From positions 350,048 to 414,047 of the forward strand of contig PFDV01000005.1 in NCBI GenBank assembly GCA_002772745.1: DNA of 64,000 nucleotides, given 5' to 3'. The first letter of the stretch is position 1. The number at the start of each line of letters is the position of its first letter. Positions 7,715-16,110 of the stretch are shown piece after piece. The notes under the pieces are model-generated. The model did no database searches. It saw only the letters and a program-made list of their open reading frames with translations, and had not been told where the DNA came from. Source of the DNA: Candidatus Peregrinibacteria bacterium CG10_big_fil_rev_8_21_14_0_10_55_24. Its GTDB lineage: Bacteria > Patescibacteriota > Gracilibacteria > Peribacterales > Peribacteraceae. The translations under genes were made by a program, and so were the position numbers.

Positions 7715-8449
7715 TCAATCCTCCCTGGAATGCACCTCCTCATCACTGCCGTAGCGCAGGCTGCCTACCAGTTGCTGAATGGTTTTTACCATCCTTGCGA
7801 TCTTCTCTGCAGTCAGCACTTCCCCCTCGATGAGCGGTTCTAAACGTGGAAAGCTTCTGGTGCCACCACCGCCGGCGCATGCGACGATCACGCCATGAAT
7901 CAGATCGCGTGTTGCCTGTTGGTAACAGAGCGCTGGAGGGAAGCGGCTGTAGTCAAAAAGCCCCTCCCCTCTTCCAGTAAATCCCTCTCGGAAGCTCGCT
8001 TCAATCTCTCTGTCTGCTGCCATTCCTTCGTTGCGGATGGCGTTGTCCACGGCTTTCTGGTCGCCGCCCGTGGTGCGGCGGATGTAGTCGTCGAGTTTCT
8101 GCGAAGAGGGATCGTCTCTATCCACGCTGGCGCTGATATCCACATCGGGGCCCTGTGCCCTCTGCAGCATGTCGGCCATGTGTTTGTCCTCCGCCACGAT
8201 GGCTGCGAGGATGCGTTTGGTTTCCCCCATCATCCGCTCAGCATAACAGGCGTCGATAGCGGCAGTCGCCTTGCCTGGTGTGGTGAAACGGGGCAATCCA
8301 TTCAAAAAATCAGCAACGGATCCTCCGGCGAATTCCGGCGTTGCACATTGCTCGCGCAGCACGGTGTCGAGTTCGTCGCCAAAGGTCTCGGTTCCGTCCT
8401 GCGCCATTGCGCGGAATGCTGCCAGTGCCGTGGGGCTTAAGGGGGTCAT
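7715..8449 (-). CDS. hypothetical protein
   Basis: This 244-residue soluble protein has no recognised family. It has no signal peptide or membrane helix. Features are an alanine-rich N-terminus, an acidic SASVDRDDPSSQKLDD stretch near the middle, and a glycine run (CAGGGGTRSF) near residue 200. The ATG at 8449 is preferred over a TTG at 8491 that would add 14 residues. It stands alone, convergent with the YHYH gene and divergent from the small membrane protein at 8557. No function is proposed. Confidence 0.6.
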   Translation of the reverse strand: MTPLSPTALAAFRAMAQDGTETFGDELDTVLREQCATPEFAGGSVADFLNGLPRFTTPGKATAAIDACYAERMMGETKRILAAIVAEDKHMADMLQRAQGPDVDISASVDRDDPSSQKLDDYIRRTTGGDQKAVDNAIRNEGMAADREIEASFREGFTGRGEGLFDYSRFPPALCYQQATRDLIHGVIVACAGGGGTRSFPRLEPLIEGEVLTAEKIARMVKTIQQLVGSLRYGSDEEVHSRED

Positions 8450-8556
8450 GGAGGTTGGCGCAGAGGGTACTCCCCTGCCCTGTAGGGTCAAATGGAATGC
8501 AAAGCTCTTTTCGATTCAATACACTTTGCTCCTCCTTGGGAGTACCATAACCCATT

Positions 8557-8940
8557 ATGGAACTCTCCACCTTCGCCACCATCACCGGCATGCTCGCCCT
8601 TGTCGCGGGGCTCCCCATTCTCGTTGCCAGTGGAGCTACTATTGCGTTCTTTCTCCATCTTGTGCACAACGATACGTACATGCGCACGGCGGGTGCCGTG
8701 ATCATCGTCCTCACGGTTCTCACGCTGCAGGGCAGCTACAGGATCGGCACGGACGCCGCCGGGCTCATCCGCCTGGTCGCATGGATCGGACTCATTAAGG
8801 GGTTCCTTGCCGCGTGGTTCCCCAGGCTTCTGATGTACAAGACCGAGAGGATCTTCGAGGTAGTTGCCATGCGGCCGTTTTGGGGCGCGTTCGCCGTTGT
8901 CGTAGGCGGACTCCTGCTCTACGGCGCGCAGCTGGTGTAA
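8557..8940 (+). CDS. hypothetical membrane protein
   Basis: This 127-residue, very hydrophobic protein has about four predicted transmembrane helices: near residues 5-32, 43-60, 70-90 and 105-125. No family motif is recognised. Charged residues between the helices (YKTER, RIGTD) look like loops. It is monocistronic here, with the SNase-like gene convergent 44 bases downstream. Confidence 0.65.
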   Translation: MELSTFATITGMLALVAGLPILVASGATIAFFLHLVHNDTYMRTAGAVIIVLTVLTLQGSYRIGTDAAGLIRLVAWIGLIKGFLAAWFPRLLMYKTERIFEVVAMRPFWGAFAVVVGGLLLYGAQLV

Positions 8941-8984
8941 CGCCATGCTCCGGAGGAGAACGTGTCATTCCCAGAGTATTCTTC

Positions 8985-9641
8985 TCACTCCCGGTAATCG
9001 GTGTGCACCTTGTAGTCGCAGTCCGTGCTCCACAGTCCCCTGTCGGCTTCCCGTGCTTCATCTTCCAGCGTCATGTAAAGCGAACGCTTGGCGTAGTCGT
9101 GGCGTGTGTCGGCAAAGGCGTACCCTCCGGCAATCATCCACGCGCCGATATCCTGTGTCCCTAAGCGTACGGTGCGTACCCAGTTGCCGTTGGCGTCCGT
9201 ACGATAGTTGGGGTCCTTCTCCAGGGTCACCAATTGCTGGATCGTGCGTGATCCCAGGATATCCCGAGCCTCGCGCGCATAGCACTGCACGTTCGCCGCG
9301 GGGTTGATGAGGAGCGGCGCCTCCGCGCCCAAAATGCGCACGCCCACGACATCTCCGGCGGTGGTGGTGACGCGCAGGATGCTGCCGTCCACGGCCTCGA
9401 TCACTTTGACCTGCTGTCCCCACGTGAGTCTCCGGGGGGACGCAACCTGCCGGACAGAGCGACCCAGTCGAATCGTCATGAGTTCCTCCCCTTCTCTCTT
9501 GGCCAGACGTCGCTGTAACCGCTCTTCGCGGCGTTGCTCCATGGTGCTACCTGCACTCTCAGACATCTGCACGAAGTACGCAGAAGAGTTCGTCGGCAGA
9601 AGTACCAGGAGTGCCAGGGTGAGTATGAGGAATTTCCTCAT
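8985..9641 (-). CDS. exported SNase-like (thermonuclease fold) protein, probably degenerate
   Basis: This 218-residue protein has a signal peptide (FLILTLALLVLLPTNSSA), a basic linker and a staphylococcal nuclease-like OB-fold (about residues 75-205). Fold hallmarks are VKVIEAVDGSILRV, VGVRILGAEAP, a YRTDANGNWVR block and WMIAGGYAFAD...ADRGLWS. In active SNase the catalytic set is Arg35, Glu43 and Arg87. Here the first Arg appears kept, but the Glu position reads Leu (GAEAPL) and the GR pair reads GN. Catalysis is therefore doubtful. This alignment is by eye. The start overlaps the next upstream gene by 4 bases, suggesting coupling. Confidence 0.75.
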   Translation of the reverse strand: MRKFLILTLALLVLLPTNSSAYFVQMSESAGSTMEQRREERLQRRLAKREGEELMTIRLGRSVRQVASPRRLTWGQQVKVIEAVDGSILRVTTTAGDVVGVRILGAEAPLLINPAANVQCYAREARDILGSRTIQQLVTLEKDPNYRTDANGNWVRTVRLGTQDIGAWMIAGGYAFADTRHDYAKRSLYMTLEDEAREADRGLWSTDCDYKVHTDYRE

Positions 9642-9925
9642 GCACTGCGGCGCTTTTTAAGCTCGTGGTAGCGATCGTAGTAGGCGTTCCCCAGCCACCC
9701 GACAAAGCGCAGAGCGCCGCGGGCCGCGCCTTTTGCAGTCGCCACCGAACGCTTGGCGCTCTTCTCGCTCTTGAGTGCAGTGCTCTCTGCCGACTGTGTG
9801 ATGCGTTTAAATCCCCAATCGAGCGCCCGGTCGCAGGCATCCTGCAGGTGCGCGAATCCGTGACCAAGGGCAATGGACCAACCGCGGATTCCAAAGCCGG
9901 CGGATTGATGACGTCCTTTCTCCAT
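9638..9925 (-). CDS. hypothetical small basic protein
   Basis: This 95-residue protein has no recognised family. The C-terminal half is rich in Lys, Arg and Ala (SEKSAKRSVATAKGAARGAL), and a short hydrophobic patch (LRFVGWLGNAYYD) precedes a basic tail. It is upstream of and overlaps the SNase-like gene by 4 bases, so they are likely cotranscribed. Confidence 0.55.
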   Translation of the reverse strand: MEKGRHQSAGFGIRGWSIALGHGFAHLQDACDRALDWGFKRITQSAESTALKSEKSAKRSVATAKGAARGALRFVGWLGNAYYDRYHELKKRRSA

Positions 9926-9952
9926 GGGCCCGTGAGTGTAGCACAGTGGGAG

Positions 9953-10000
<48 letters not shown>

Positions 10001-10087
10001 CTGTGGAGAGGGATCAGGAGACAGGAGTCAGTCCCTCGGCTACGCCGCAGTCGTTTGCGAACGACATAATTTCGCTCAGGAGAGATG

Positions 10088-10116
10088 TTGCGGAGATGTT
10101 AAGAAAGCTTTACAAT
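10088..10116 (+). promoter_or_regulatory. sigma-70-like promoter of the 32-aa gene
   Basis: A -35 box TTGCGG and a -10 box TACAAT are separated by exactly 17 bases. They lie 26 bases upstream of the start codon at 10142. The same box pair with the same spacing occurs at 13480-13508. Confidence 0.6.
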
Positions 10117-10141
10117 CGTAGTACGAAAGGAGGTGACTAGG

Positions 10142-10240
10142 ATGAAGACTTCTCTACAACTTAAGATTCTCTGGAAGCCTCTGGTCGCCTTGGTGATGAT
10201 TGCTCTCCTCTTACTGGCGTACCTTGTCCTCCACGTCTAG
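10142..10240 (+). CDS. 32-residue single-pass membrane peptide
   Basis: This small gene has its own promoter, a near-perfect Shine-Dalgarno (AAAGGAGGTGA at 10126-10136, 5 bases before the ATG) and a strong terminator 12 bases after the stop. The peptide starts MKTSLQLKILWKPLVAL and continues as one hydrophobic helix ending in YLVLHV. It has a short basic N-terminus and no cleavable signal. The complete transcription and translation signals argue that it is real. It could be a small membrane regulator or a type I toxin-like peptide, but no antisense RNA is evident. The function is unknown. Confidence 0.7.
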   Translation: MKTSLQLKILWKPLVALVMIALLLLAYLVLHV

Positions 10241-10251
10241 AGAGGAGAGCC

Positions 10252-10299
10252 GGCGGGTCGTTCTCTTTGCCACCTTGCAGAGCGACCCGCCATTTTTTT
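10252..10299 (+). terminator. rho-independent terminator
   Basis: The stem GGCGGGTCG (10252-10260) pairs with CGACCCGCC (10283-10291) and is followed by a run of seven T. It ends the 32-residue peptide transcript. Confidence 0.85.
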
Positions 10300-10353
10300 G
10301 CACATTCGCTTGTTTCTGCGAACCCCAACCCTAACCCATGTTACAGTACGTCC

Positions 10354-12264
10354 ATGAGTGATCGTCTGCTCCCTGTTTCGCGTGCAGGAACGCTCCTCAC
10401 CGTCGGCCTCTTCGCGCTCCTCGCACTGGGTGTGTACGGAGCCTCATTGGAGAACGCGTTCGTACGGTGGGATGACGGGCTTCTCATCTACGAAAATCCC
10501 GCAATTCGCGCGATTACGCCCGAAACGCTCAAGACGATCTTCACGACGTACGATCCTGAGCTCTACATCCCGCTCACGTTCTTCTCCTACCAGCTCGACT
10601 ACGCGGTGGGTGGCATAGATCCCCTCCCCTACCACCTGCAGAACCTCTTTTGGCATACCATGAACGCGCTCCTTGTTGCGTGGTTCGTGCTACTCCTCAC
10701 CAAGAGGAAGATCGTCGGGCTCTTCGTGGGACTCCTGTTCCTGGTCCACCCGCTCCACACCGAAGCCGTGGCTTGGGCCAGTGCGCGCAAGGATCTTCTC
10801 TGCACGTTCTTTTCTCTCCTGAGCATGATTACCTACGTAGGGTATCGCAGAAGTTCTTCACGCAAATTCTATGTCTTGAGCATGCTCACTCTTCTCCTCG
10901 CACTCCTGAGCAAAGTGACTGCGGTCACTCTTCCTGCGATCTTCATTCTCCTCGATCTTCTTGAGCGGCGACGCTACGACCGTACTTTTTTCCTCGACAA
11001 GATCACTCCCGTGCTTTTCAGCGTGCTCTTTGCTCTGATCGCGGTCTTGGGGAAAACCGCGGTACTCTCCTCCTCGACGCTCTGGGACAAAATTTTCATG
11101 ATACCCACGAGCATCGCCTTCGCACTCTGGAAGCTCCTTTTCCCCGTGGGCTTAAGTGTGCTCTATCCCTTCATCGACGCACTCACGCTGTGGAATCCGG
11201 CGGTGCTTACGGGCATCGTCGTCTGTGCGCTGCTTGTCGTACTTCTCTTCGTCTCGTGGCGACGGTGGAGGACGGGATTCTTCGGCCTTGCGTTCTTTCT
11301 GATCTTCCTCTCGCCCACGCTCCTCAACTTCGCCAAGGGGAATACGTTTTACCTTCCTGCGGATCGCTATGCGTATGCGGCGTCGATCGGCGTACTCCTT
11401 CTGCTTGCGCTCGGTGCAGCGGAGTTGGCAGAGCGCCTGCGACTGGCGCGCGCCGTTCTCCCTTCGATTGCCTGTGTCGTTCTTGTCGTCTGTGGTGTGC
11501 TTACGGTGCGCCAGTCGCTGGTATGGAAGGACAGCGCGGCACTTTTCGCGCATGCGCTGGCTCACGCGCCGCAATCTTATGAGGCGCAGAACAACATGGG
11601 CAACGTCCAGCGTCAGACCGGGGATACGCAGAGTGCTCTGCAGGCATACGAGCAGGCAATCACGCTCCTGCAGGACTACGGACGCGGCGACGTGAGCATC
11701 CCTTTGTCACGTGTGTTGAGCAACCTCGCCTCGGCACAGCGCGAATCGAATGACTTGGTGACTGCGCGCGCCACCTATGAACAGGCGCTTTTGCTCAACC
11801 CTCTCAATCCCTACGCACACTTGGGGCTGGGGATCGTTTCGGGCCAGCAGGGGCAGATCGCTGAGGCCGAAGCCGCATACCTTCGTGCAAAGGATTTGGC
11901 GCCCGATGCGGCGATTATCCCGCTCAACCTGGGAGCGCTCTACACGCAAACGGGACGCCTGGATGAAGCGCTCGTCTCGCTAGAGCGCGCCGTGGAATTG
12001 GATCCCCTTGCGCCGCAAGCTCACTACAACATGGGCGTGGTCCTGCGAAAGCTCGAGCGCAACCGTGAAGCGCGCGAGGCGTACGAGCGCGCGGTTGCCT
12101 TGGCCCCCTCCTTCGTAGCCGCGCGTATCAATTTGGGCATTCTCTACTATGAGCGTCACTGGGTGGACCAAGCGATCGAGCAATTTAACGCGGTCCTCAT
12201 GATTGACCCGCAGAACGCGATGGCACGTTCGGCACTGGACCAGATTCAGGCTGCGATGCAGTAA
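10354..12264 (+). CDS. TMTC-like membrane GT-C fold protein with TPR repeats
   Basis: This 636-residue protein has an N-terminal polytopic part of about 10-11 helices and a C-terminal run of tetratricopeptide repeats (about residues 400-630). Just after the first helix it carries FVRWDDGLLIYENP, an acidic motif typical of GT-C glycosyltransferases, and later LVHPLHTEAVAWASARKDLL, a signature seen in TMTC/PMT-like proteins. TPR units such as AHYNMGVVLRKLERNREARE are clear. Eukaryotic TMTCs are O-mannosyltransferases, and a protein-glycosylation role here is inference. The ATG at 10354 is preferred because the in-frame extension to 10267 overlaps the upstream terminator. Confidence 0.8.
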   Translation: MSDRLLPVSRAGTLLTVGLFALLALGVYGASLENAFVRWDDGLLIYENPAIRAITPETLKTIFTTYDPELYIPLTFFSYQLDYAVGGIDPLPYHLQNLFWHTMNALLVAWFVLLLTKRKIVGLFVGLLFLVHPLHTEAVAWASARKDLLCTFFSLLSMITYVGYRRSSSRKFYVLSMLTLLLALLSKVTAVTLPAIFILLDLLERRRYDRTFFLDKITPVLFSVLFALIAVLGKTAVLSSSTLWDKIFMIPTSIAFALWKLLFPVGLSVLYPFIDALTLWNPAVLTGIVVCALLVVLLFVSWRRWRTGFFGLAFFLIFLSPTLLNFAKGNTFYLPADRYAYAASIGVLLLLALGAAELAERLRLARAVLPSIACVVLVVCGVLTVRQSLVWKDSAALFAHALAHAPQSYEAQNNMGNVQRQTGDTQSALQAYEQAITLLQDYGRGDVSIPLSRVLSNLASAQRESNDLVTARATYEQALLLNPLNPYAHLGLGIVSGQQGQIAEAEAAYLRAKDLAPDAAIIPLNLGALYTQTGRLDEALVSLERAVELDPLAPQAHYNMGVVLRKLERNREAREAYERAVALAPSFVAARINLGILYYERHWVDQAIEQFNAVLMIDPQNAMARSALDQIQAAMQ

Positions 12265-12268
12265 CGAG

Positions 12269-13030
12269 CTATTCCTTGGTCTTGCTCTTCAATCCTTCCA
12301 ATGCCCGTAGCGCTTCGATCGGGATCATCCAGACCGTGGTATTGGATTGATCGGAGCTCAAGTCATTGATGCTTTGCAGGGTTCTTAAGTGCAGCGCCCC
12401 GGGTTGCGAGGAGAGCGTATGCGCCGCCTGCGCCATGTTGCTTGCTGCGGCGACTTCGCCTTCCGAATTGATGATCACCGCCTGCTTCTCGCGCTGGGCT
12501 TCGGCAACCTTGGCAATCGTGCGCTTGAGGGAATCTGGGAGCACGATGTCTTTAAGCTCCACGGCCTGGACGTCAATTCCCCAGGGATCGGACGCCGCAT
12601 CGACCGTCTTCTTGATGCGCTCGGAAACCTCTTTCTTGTTGCTGAGGAGCTCGTCGAGCGTCACTTCGCCCACGGCGTTGCGCATGGTGGTCTGCGCCAG
12701 CTGCGAGACGGCGAAGAAAAAGTCCTCTACCTCAATCACCGCCTTGGCCGCATCCAGAACCTTGTAGTAGATCACGGCGTTGATACGTATGGGGATGTTG
12801 TCTTTGGTGATCGCCTCCTGGTCGGGCACGTCCACCGCCTTTACGCGGACGTCCACTTTGATCATGCGCTGGAAGACAGGGATGAGTATCTTCCACCCCG
12901 GTTGCCATGTTGCGGAGTACTTTCCCATCGTGAGGATGACGCCTCGTTCGTACTGGTTCACCTGCCGGATGAACGAGAGGACGAGGATGATGGCCGGAAT
13001 GATGTAAATCCAATACATGGACATGGGCAT
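12269..13030 (-). CDS. slipin/stomatin-like SPFH-domain protein
   Basis: This 253-residue protein has an N-terminal membrane helix (YWIYIIPAIILVLSFI) and an SPFH/band 7 domain. Slipin signatures include NQYERGVILTMGKY, WQPGWKILIPVFQRM, VDVPDQEAITKDN, the QTTMRNAVGEVTLDELL helix and IVLPDSLKRTIAKVAEAQREKQA. Slipins are membrane scaffold proteins, often partnered with an NfeD-type protein, which is not seen here. Several in-frame Met codons (positions 1, 3, 5) make the exact start uncertain by a few residues. It is convergent with the TMTC-like gene, 4 bases away. Confidence 0.9.
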   Translation of the reverse strand: MPMSMYWIYIIPAIILVLSFIRQVNQYERGVILTMGKYSATWQPGWKILIPVFQRMIKVDVRVKAVDVPDQEAITKDNIPIRINAVIYYKVLDAAKAVIEVEDFFFAVSQLAQTTMRNAVGEVTLDELLSNKKEVSERIKKTVDAASDPWGIDVQAVELKDIVLPDSLKRTIAKVAEAQREKQAVIINSEGEVAAASNMAQAAHTLSSQPGALHLRTLQSINDLSSDQSNTTVWMIPIEALRALEGLKSKTKE

Positions 13031-13147
13031 GCGTGTGTGGGGAACGGAGAAAATGACTATAGCAGATGTTCGTTGCCAGGGCTGGGGATGGGGTTCAAAT
13101 ATGCACAGATGTATTTAGGCCCGAACCCAAACCCGAAACGGGTAGTC

Positions 13148-13414
13148 TCACTTGAGGACATCGGCTCCGTCTTGGACGGGCGTCGTCACTTTCAGGCCGA
13201 TCTCCTGCCCCTTCTTAGCGGCTTTCAGGGTCTCGTGGTCGATCTGGATCGATTCCACAGGTTGACAGAAGAGCTCCTCTCCCTTGCGAGAGAAATGGAT
13301 GATATCACCGACCTTGAGCGCGGCTTTGAGCTTGATGACGGCAACGCCGATGCGATCGTAGAAGTGCGTAACCGTGCCGATGGATTTGAGCTTAACGGGG
13401 GCTGCGGTGGGCAT
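13148..13414 (-). CDS. EF-Tu domain 2-like small beta-barrel protein
   Basis: This 88-residue protein resembles the standalone translation-factor beta-barrel proteins annotated as translation elongation factor-like. Landmarks are IGTVTHFYDRIGVAVIKL, LKVGDIIHFSRK, VESIQIDHETLKAAKKG and IGLKVTTPVQDGADVLK, which match domain 2 of translational GTPases. No GTPase domain is present. The role of such proteins is unclear; some accompany U32 peptidases, which are not seen here. The ATG at 13414 is chosen because upstream residues look non-conserved. Confidence 0.75.
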   Translation of the reverse strand: MPTAAPVKLKSIGTVTHFYDRIGVAVIKLKAALKVGDIIHFSRKGEELFCQPVESIQIDHETLKAAKKGQEIGLKVTTPVQDGADVLK

Positions 13415-13479
13415 AGAGGAAGAGGGAGGAAGCAACTCGTCATTCTACCCTCCCCCCGCTTGACCTGGTTCGAGAGGCA

Positions 13480-13508
13480 TTGCGATATATTTTTAAATAT
13501 GGTACAAT
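13480..13508 (+). promoter_or_regulatory. sigma-70-like promoter
   Basis: TTGCGA, a 17-base AT-rich spacer and TACAAT lie 20 bases upstream of the DUF1622 gene start at 13528. The architecture is the same as the promoter at 10088. Confidence 0.6.
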
Positions 13509-13527
13509 ATATGCAAGAAACACCCAT

Positions 13528-13929
13528 ATGGAGACCATTCTACATACTATAGAGGCGGTAATTGAGAACCTGGATCTCGTCTGCGAGCTCTTCGCCGCGA
13601 TCTTTGGGTACGTGGGAATCGCCATCATTCTCTACGGAGGTCTGAAGGGATTCATGCACTTCTTGCACGCCACAATGTCGCGCAAAGGGCACATCCCCCA
13701 CATTCGTATCGAGCTTGCTGCGCACCTGTCGTTGGGGCTGGAATTCCTGGTGGGCAAGGACATCGTAGAAACCATTGTCGATCCTTCGTGGGATGACCTG
13801 GGCAAACTCATTGTCGTGGTGCTCCTGCGCACAGGCGTGTCACTCTTCCTGGAGTACGAACTTCTCCAGACCAAGAAGGGCGTGCACCATTTGCCCACGC
13901 GTATTCCGCTCACGCAGAAAGACGGGTAG
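13528..13929 (+). CDS. DUF1622 family membrane protein
   Basis: This 133-residue protein has the DUF1622 layout: an N-terminal hydrophobic helix (LFAAIFGYVGIAIILYGG), a polar linker, then a conserved block. That block includes HLSLGLEFLVGKDIVETIV, DPSWDDLGKLIVVVLLRTGVS and a terminal LEYEL. DUF1622 proteins are small inner-membrane proteins of unknown function. The ATG at 13528 fits the family and the promoter at 13480-13508. The in-frame upstream Met would fall within the promoter. Confidence 0.8.
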   Translation: METILHTIEAVIENLDLVCELFAAIFGYVGIAIILYGGLKGFMHFLHATMSRKGHIPHIRIELAAHLSLGLEFLVGKDIVETIVDPSWDDLGKLIVVVLLRTGVSLFLEYELLQTKKGVHHLPTRIPLTQKDG

Positions 13930-13940
13930 AATCGCGAGCA

Positions 13941-15098
13941 ATGCGCCGTGCAATCCTCTGCTCGTTTCTGCTCCTGCTCCTTCCTCCTCTCCCGCTCCTT
14001 GCGCAGGAGGAGGATGTTGACGATACAGATTTCTGCCTAGAGGAAGGCTGGTACGGCGATGGCGAGTGCGACTTTGATTGCCCTAAGCCCGATCCCGATT
14101 GCCGTCCGGGGGGTGCAGAAGAAGAAGATCTTGAGGATCTCTACGATGAGGACGTTGATCTCTGTGATCTGCGGGGTCTCTACGACGACGGCGAGTGCAC
14201 GCCTGATTGCCCTCAGCCCGATCCCGATTGCACTCTTGCAGAGGATTTCTGTGAGTTGGACGGCTGGTACGGCGATGGCGTGTGTGATGAAGATTGCCCC
14301 AAGCCCGATCCGGATTGCGCCTCGGGGAGTGGAAGTGTTAGCGCTGCAAGCTCCGTTGTCGCTCCCTGTCCCGCGTACGCGCCAGTGCGTTGCCAGGACG
14401 GCAGCTGCCGCTTGGCAGAAAAGGACTGCTTCCCTGCGGATCTTCCCCTCTCGGTTCTCCCCGGCGTTTCGGCCTGCCCCCCCGAGCATCCGGTGCAATG
14501 TCTGGATGGCAGTTGCGTGTGGGATGTGAGCCAGTGTGCCGGTGGCAAGCAACAGATCTCTTCCTCCGCTTCCTCCGCACGCGCGGTGGTGGCGCCGGTA
14601 CCCCGGGGAGCGTCGGCTTCCTCTGCGATGCAGGGAAGCGATGTCCCCTCCGTTACGGAAGATTCCGCCTCTGTCATCCCCTCTCCCATTGCAGAGGATG
14701 CCGAACGTGCAGAGGAAGGAGTCCCCTCCCCCTCTGTCACCCGTGAGGATCTCCAGTCGCTGGCGCGCTCGCTCCTTAGCGAAGACACGGCCATCGTGCG
14801 CATCGGTGTAGATCAGGGCGTGATAGAAGTTGACTACCGCCTGCGTGCGCGTCTCGCGGGATTCCTCCCGCTCTCCTACACGCTCGCTCTGCGCGCGACC
14901 GATCAAGGGGCTCAAGGGAGCGGCCCGTGGTGGCTCTTCCTTGCGAGTGATGATCGCGAGGAGGCAACACTGGCGGTGCAAACCGCACTCGCGGAAGCGC
15001 ACGACGTCCATACGGCACCGGCGAATACGTTCCAGCAGGCACACACTGTCCTTTCCACGGTTGCCAGAGCATTGCGTATCCACCGCGAGGGAGTATGA
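13941..15098 (+). CDS. secreted cysteine-rich repeat protein
   Basis: This 385-residue exported protein has a signal peptide (LLLLLPPLPLLAQ). Three repeats of the form GWYGDGxCDxDCPxPDPDC lie between about residues 30 and 130 (the second reads GLYDDGECTPDCPQPDPDC), and two copies of PVxCxDGSC follow near 150 and 190. These resemble short calcium- or disulfide-stabilised modules of surface proteins. A Ser/Ala-rich linker follows, then a unique C-terminal domain of about 130 residues. The ATG of the downstream lipoprotein overlaps its stop by 4 bases. The function is unknown, probably cell-surface. Confidence 0.7.
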   Translation: MRRAILCSFLLLLLPPLPLLAQEEDVDDTDFCLEEGWYGDGECDFDCPKPDPDCRPGGAEEEDLEDLYDEDVDLCDLRGLYDDGECTPDCPQPDPDCTLAEDFCELDGWYGDGVCDEDCPKPDPDCASGSGSVSAASSVVAPCPAYAPVRCQDGSCRLAEKDCFPADLPLSVLPGVSACPPEHPVQCLDGSCVWDVSQCAGGKQQISSSASSARAVVAPVPRGASASSAMQGSDVPSVTEDSASVIPSPIAEDAERAEEGVPSPSVTREDLQSLARSLLSEDTAIVRIGVDQGVIEVDYRLRARLAGFLPLSYTLALRATDQGAQGSGPWWLFLASDDREEATLAVQTALAEAHDVHTAPANTFQQAHTVLSTVARALRIHREGV

Positions 15099-15601
15099 AG
15101 CGCGTGTTCCTCCCGCTTGCGGCTCTCCTCCTTGTGTCCTGTACTCCGTCGCGCTCGTTTGAGGACATGACTCAGGAGCAGCGTTCCATGCCGCTCTATC
15201 CGTTCGTGACGTGGAGCAACCCCGAGCCTACGGCGCGGACGTTTACCGATGGTGAAGAAGAGATCACCGTGGAAGGGTGGGAGGTGGTTGCCGCGTACGC
15301 CGACGAATCCGCAGAACTCGTGCCCGAGGAGCTCGTCTTTGAGGAGAGCGAGTACGTGGATGAGGACTTTTGGCACTACTACCTGGGAACGCCCACGTTG
15401 AATGACATGGGGTACACCACCGTGCTCTTGGAAGAGGATCTGCCCGAGCGCCATCTCATCGCACTTGGTGATGATGGGGGCCACGTGCTCGTGATCACGG
15501 ATACGATTGTCTTCCACGGTGAGTACGAAGGAGAACCCGACTGCCCGTGCGAGTACACCTTCACGGTCTTCTCGGATGATGAGAGGGTGCTCGCGCAATG
15601 A
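15095..15601 (+). CDS. putative lipoprotein
   Basis: This 168-residue protein has a basic N-terminus, a short hydrophobic stretch and a lipobox LLLVSC, with the lipidated Cys near residue 16. The mature part is strongly acidic, containing a DGEEEITVEGWEVV segment and a CPC motif near the C-terminus (GEPDCPCEYTF). No family is recognised. Its start overlaps the upstream cysteine-rich gene by 4 bases, so both are likely made together and may act together at the surface. Confidence 0.7.
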   Translation: MKRVFLPLAALLLVSCTPSRSFEDMTQEQRSMPLYPFVTWSNPEPTARTFTDGEEEITVEGWEVVAAYADESAELVPEELVFEESEYVDEDFWHYYLGTPTLNDMGYTTVLLEEDLPERHLIALGDDGGHVLVITDTIVFHGEYEGEPDCPCEYTFTVFSDDERVLAQ

Positions 15602-15602
15602 G

Positions 15603-16034
15603 TTACTTTTCTGCGGGAGGTTTCTCGAAGAGTTCACAGTATTTCCCCCGTAGGACAACGAGCATGGCAAGCACGCGTACACGCTCGCTTTTCTTATCGT
15701 CGCATCGCGCAAGGAGTTGCTTGATGGTGTCGCCGTCTTGCTTCCATTCGGTTCTCTGTGGGAAGTCTCGCTTGCGTAGGGCGTAGACGTAGGTTAGACG
15801 GTCATGCAGCGCGGCTGTCATCTGCCCTACGGTGGCACCTTCTGGTGCGAAGAAGAACCACGGCTCGTTGTCGGGCGGCGTGGGCACGACCAGTTGGTAT
15901 CCCTGGTTAGCTCCTGCAGCCTGGTATTTAAGCTCCACGCCTTCGGGGAGAAAGCGGTTGGGCTTTACCGCTTCGAGTGCGAGCATGAACCGCTCTTCAC
16001 CACTCTCGGGTTCGCTGGGTGGAGTGTTAGGCAT
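15603..16034 (-). CDS. hypothetical protein
   Basis: This 143-residue soluble protein has no recognised family. It has a Pro/Glu-rich N-terminus, a FFFAPEGATVGQM segment in the middle and an amphipathic C-terminal helix region. It is convergent with the lipoprotein gene, one base from its stop. Downstream of it no other gene is cotranscribed. Confidence 0.55.
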   Translation of the reverse strand: MPNTPPSEPESGEERFMLALEAVKPNRFLPEGVELKYQAAGANQGYQLVVPTPPDNEPWFFFAPEGATVGQMTAALHDRLTYVYALRKRDFPQRTEWKQDGDTIKQLLARCDDKKSERVRVLAMLVVLRGKYCELFEKPPAEK

Positions 16035-16110
16035 ACGTTGAAGTAGTACTATAAGTTTTTTTTATTATTTAGCAAGAGTCCAACTACTATTAAGTTGACA
16101 GAGATTGTGT
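16035..16110. other. AT-rich intergenic gap
   Basis: An eight-T run (TTTTTTTT) follows a small TAGTACTA palindrome. It may terminate the AT-rich membrane protein gene or carry the promoter of the gene at 16034. Nothing firmer is seen. Confidence 0.3.

Noticed and set aside
12389..13552. 387-codon plus-strand ORF over slipin and neighbours
   Set aside because: It is antisense to two recognisable genes and its product is Arg/His/Asp-rich without domains.
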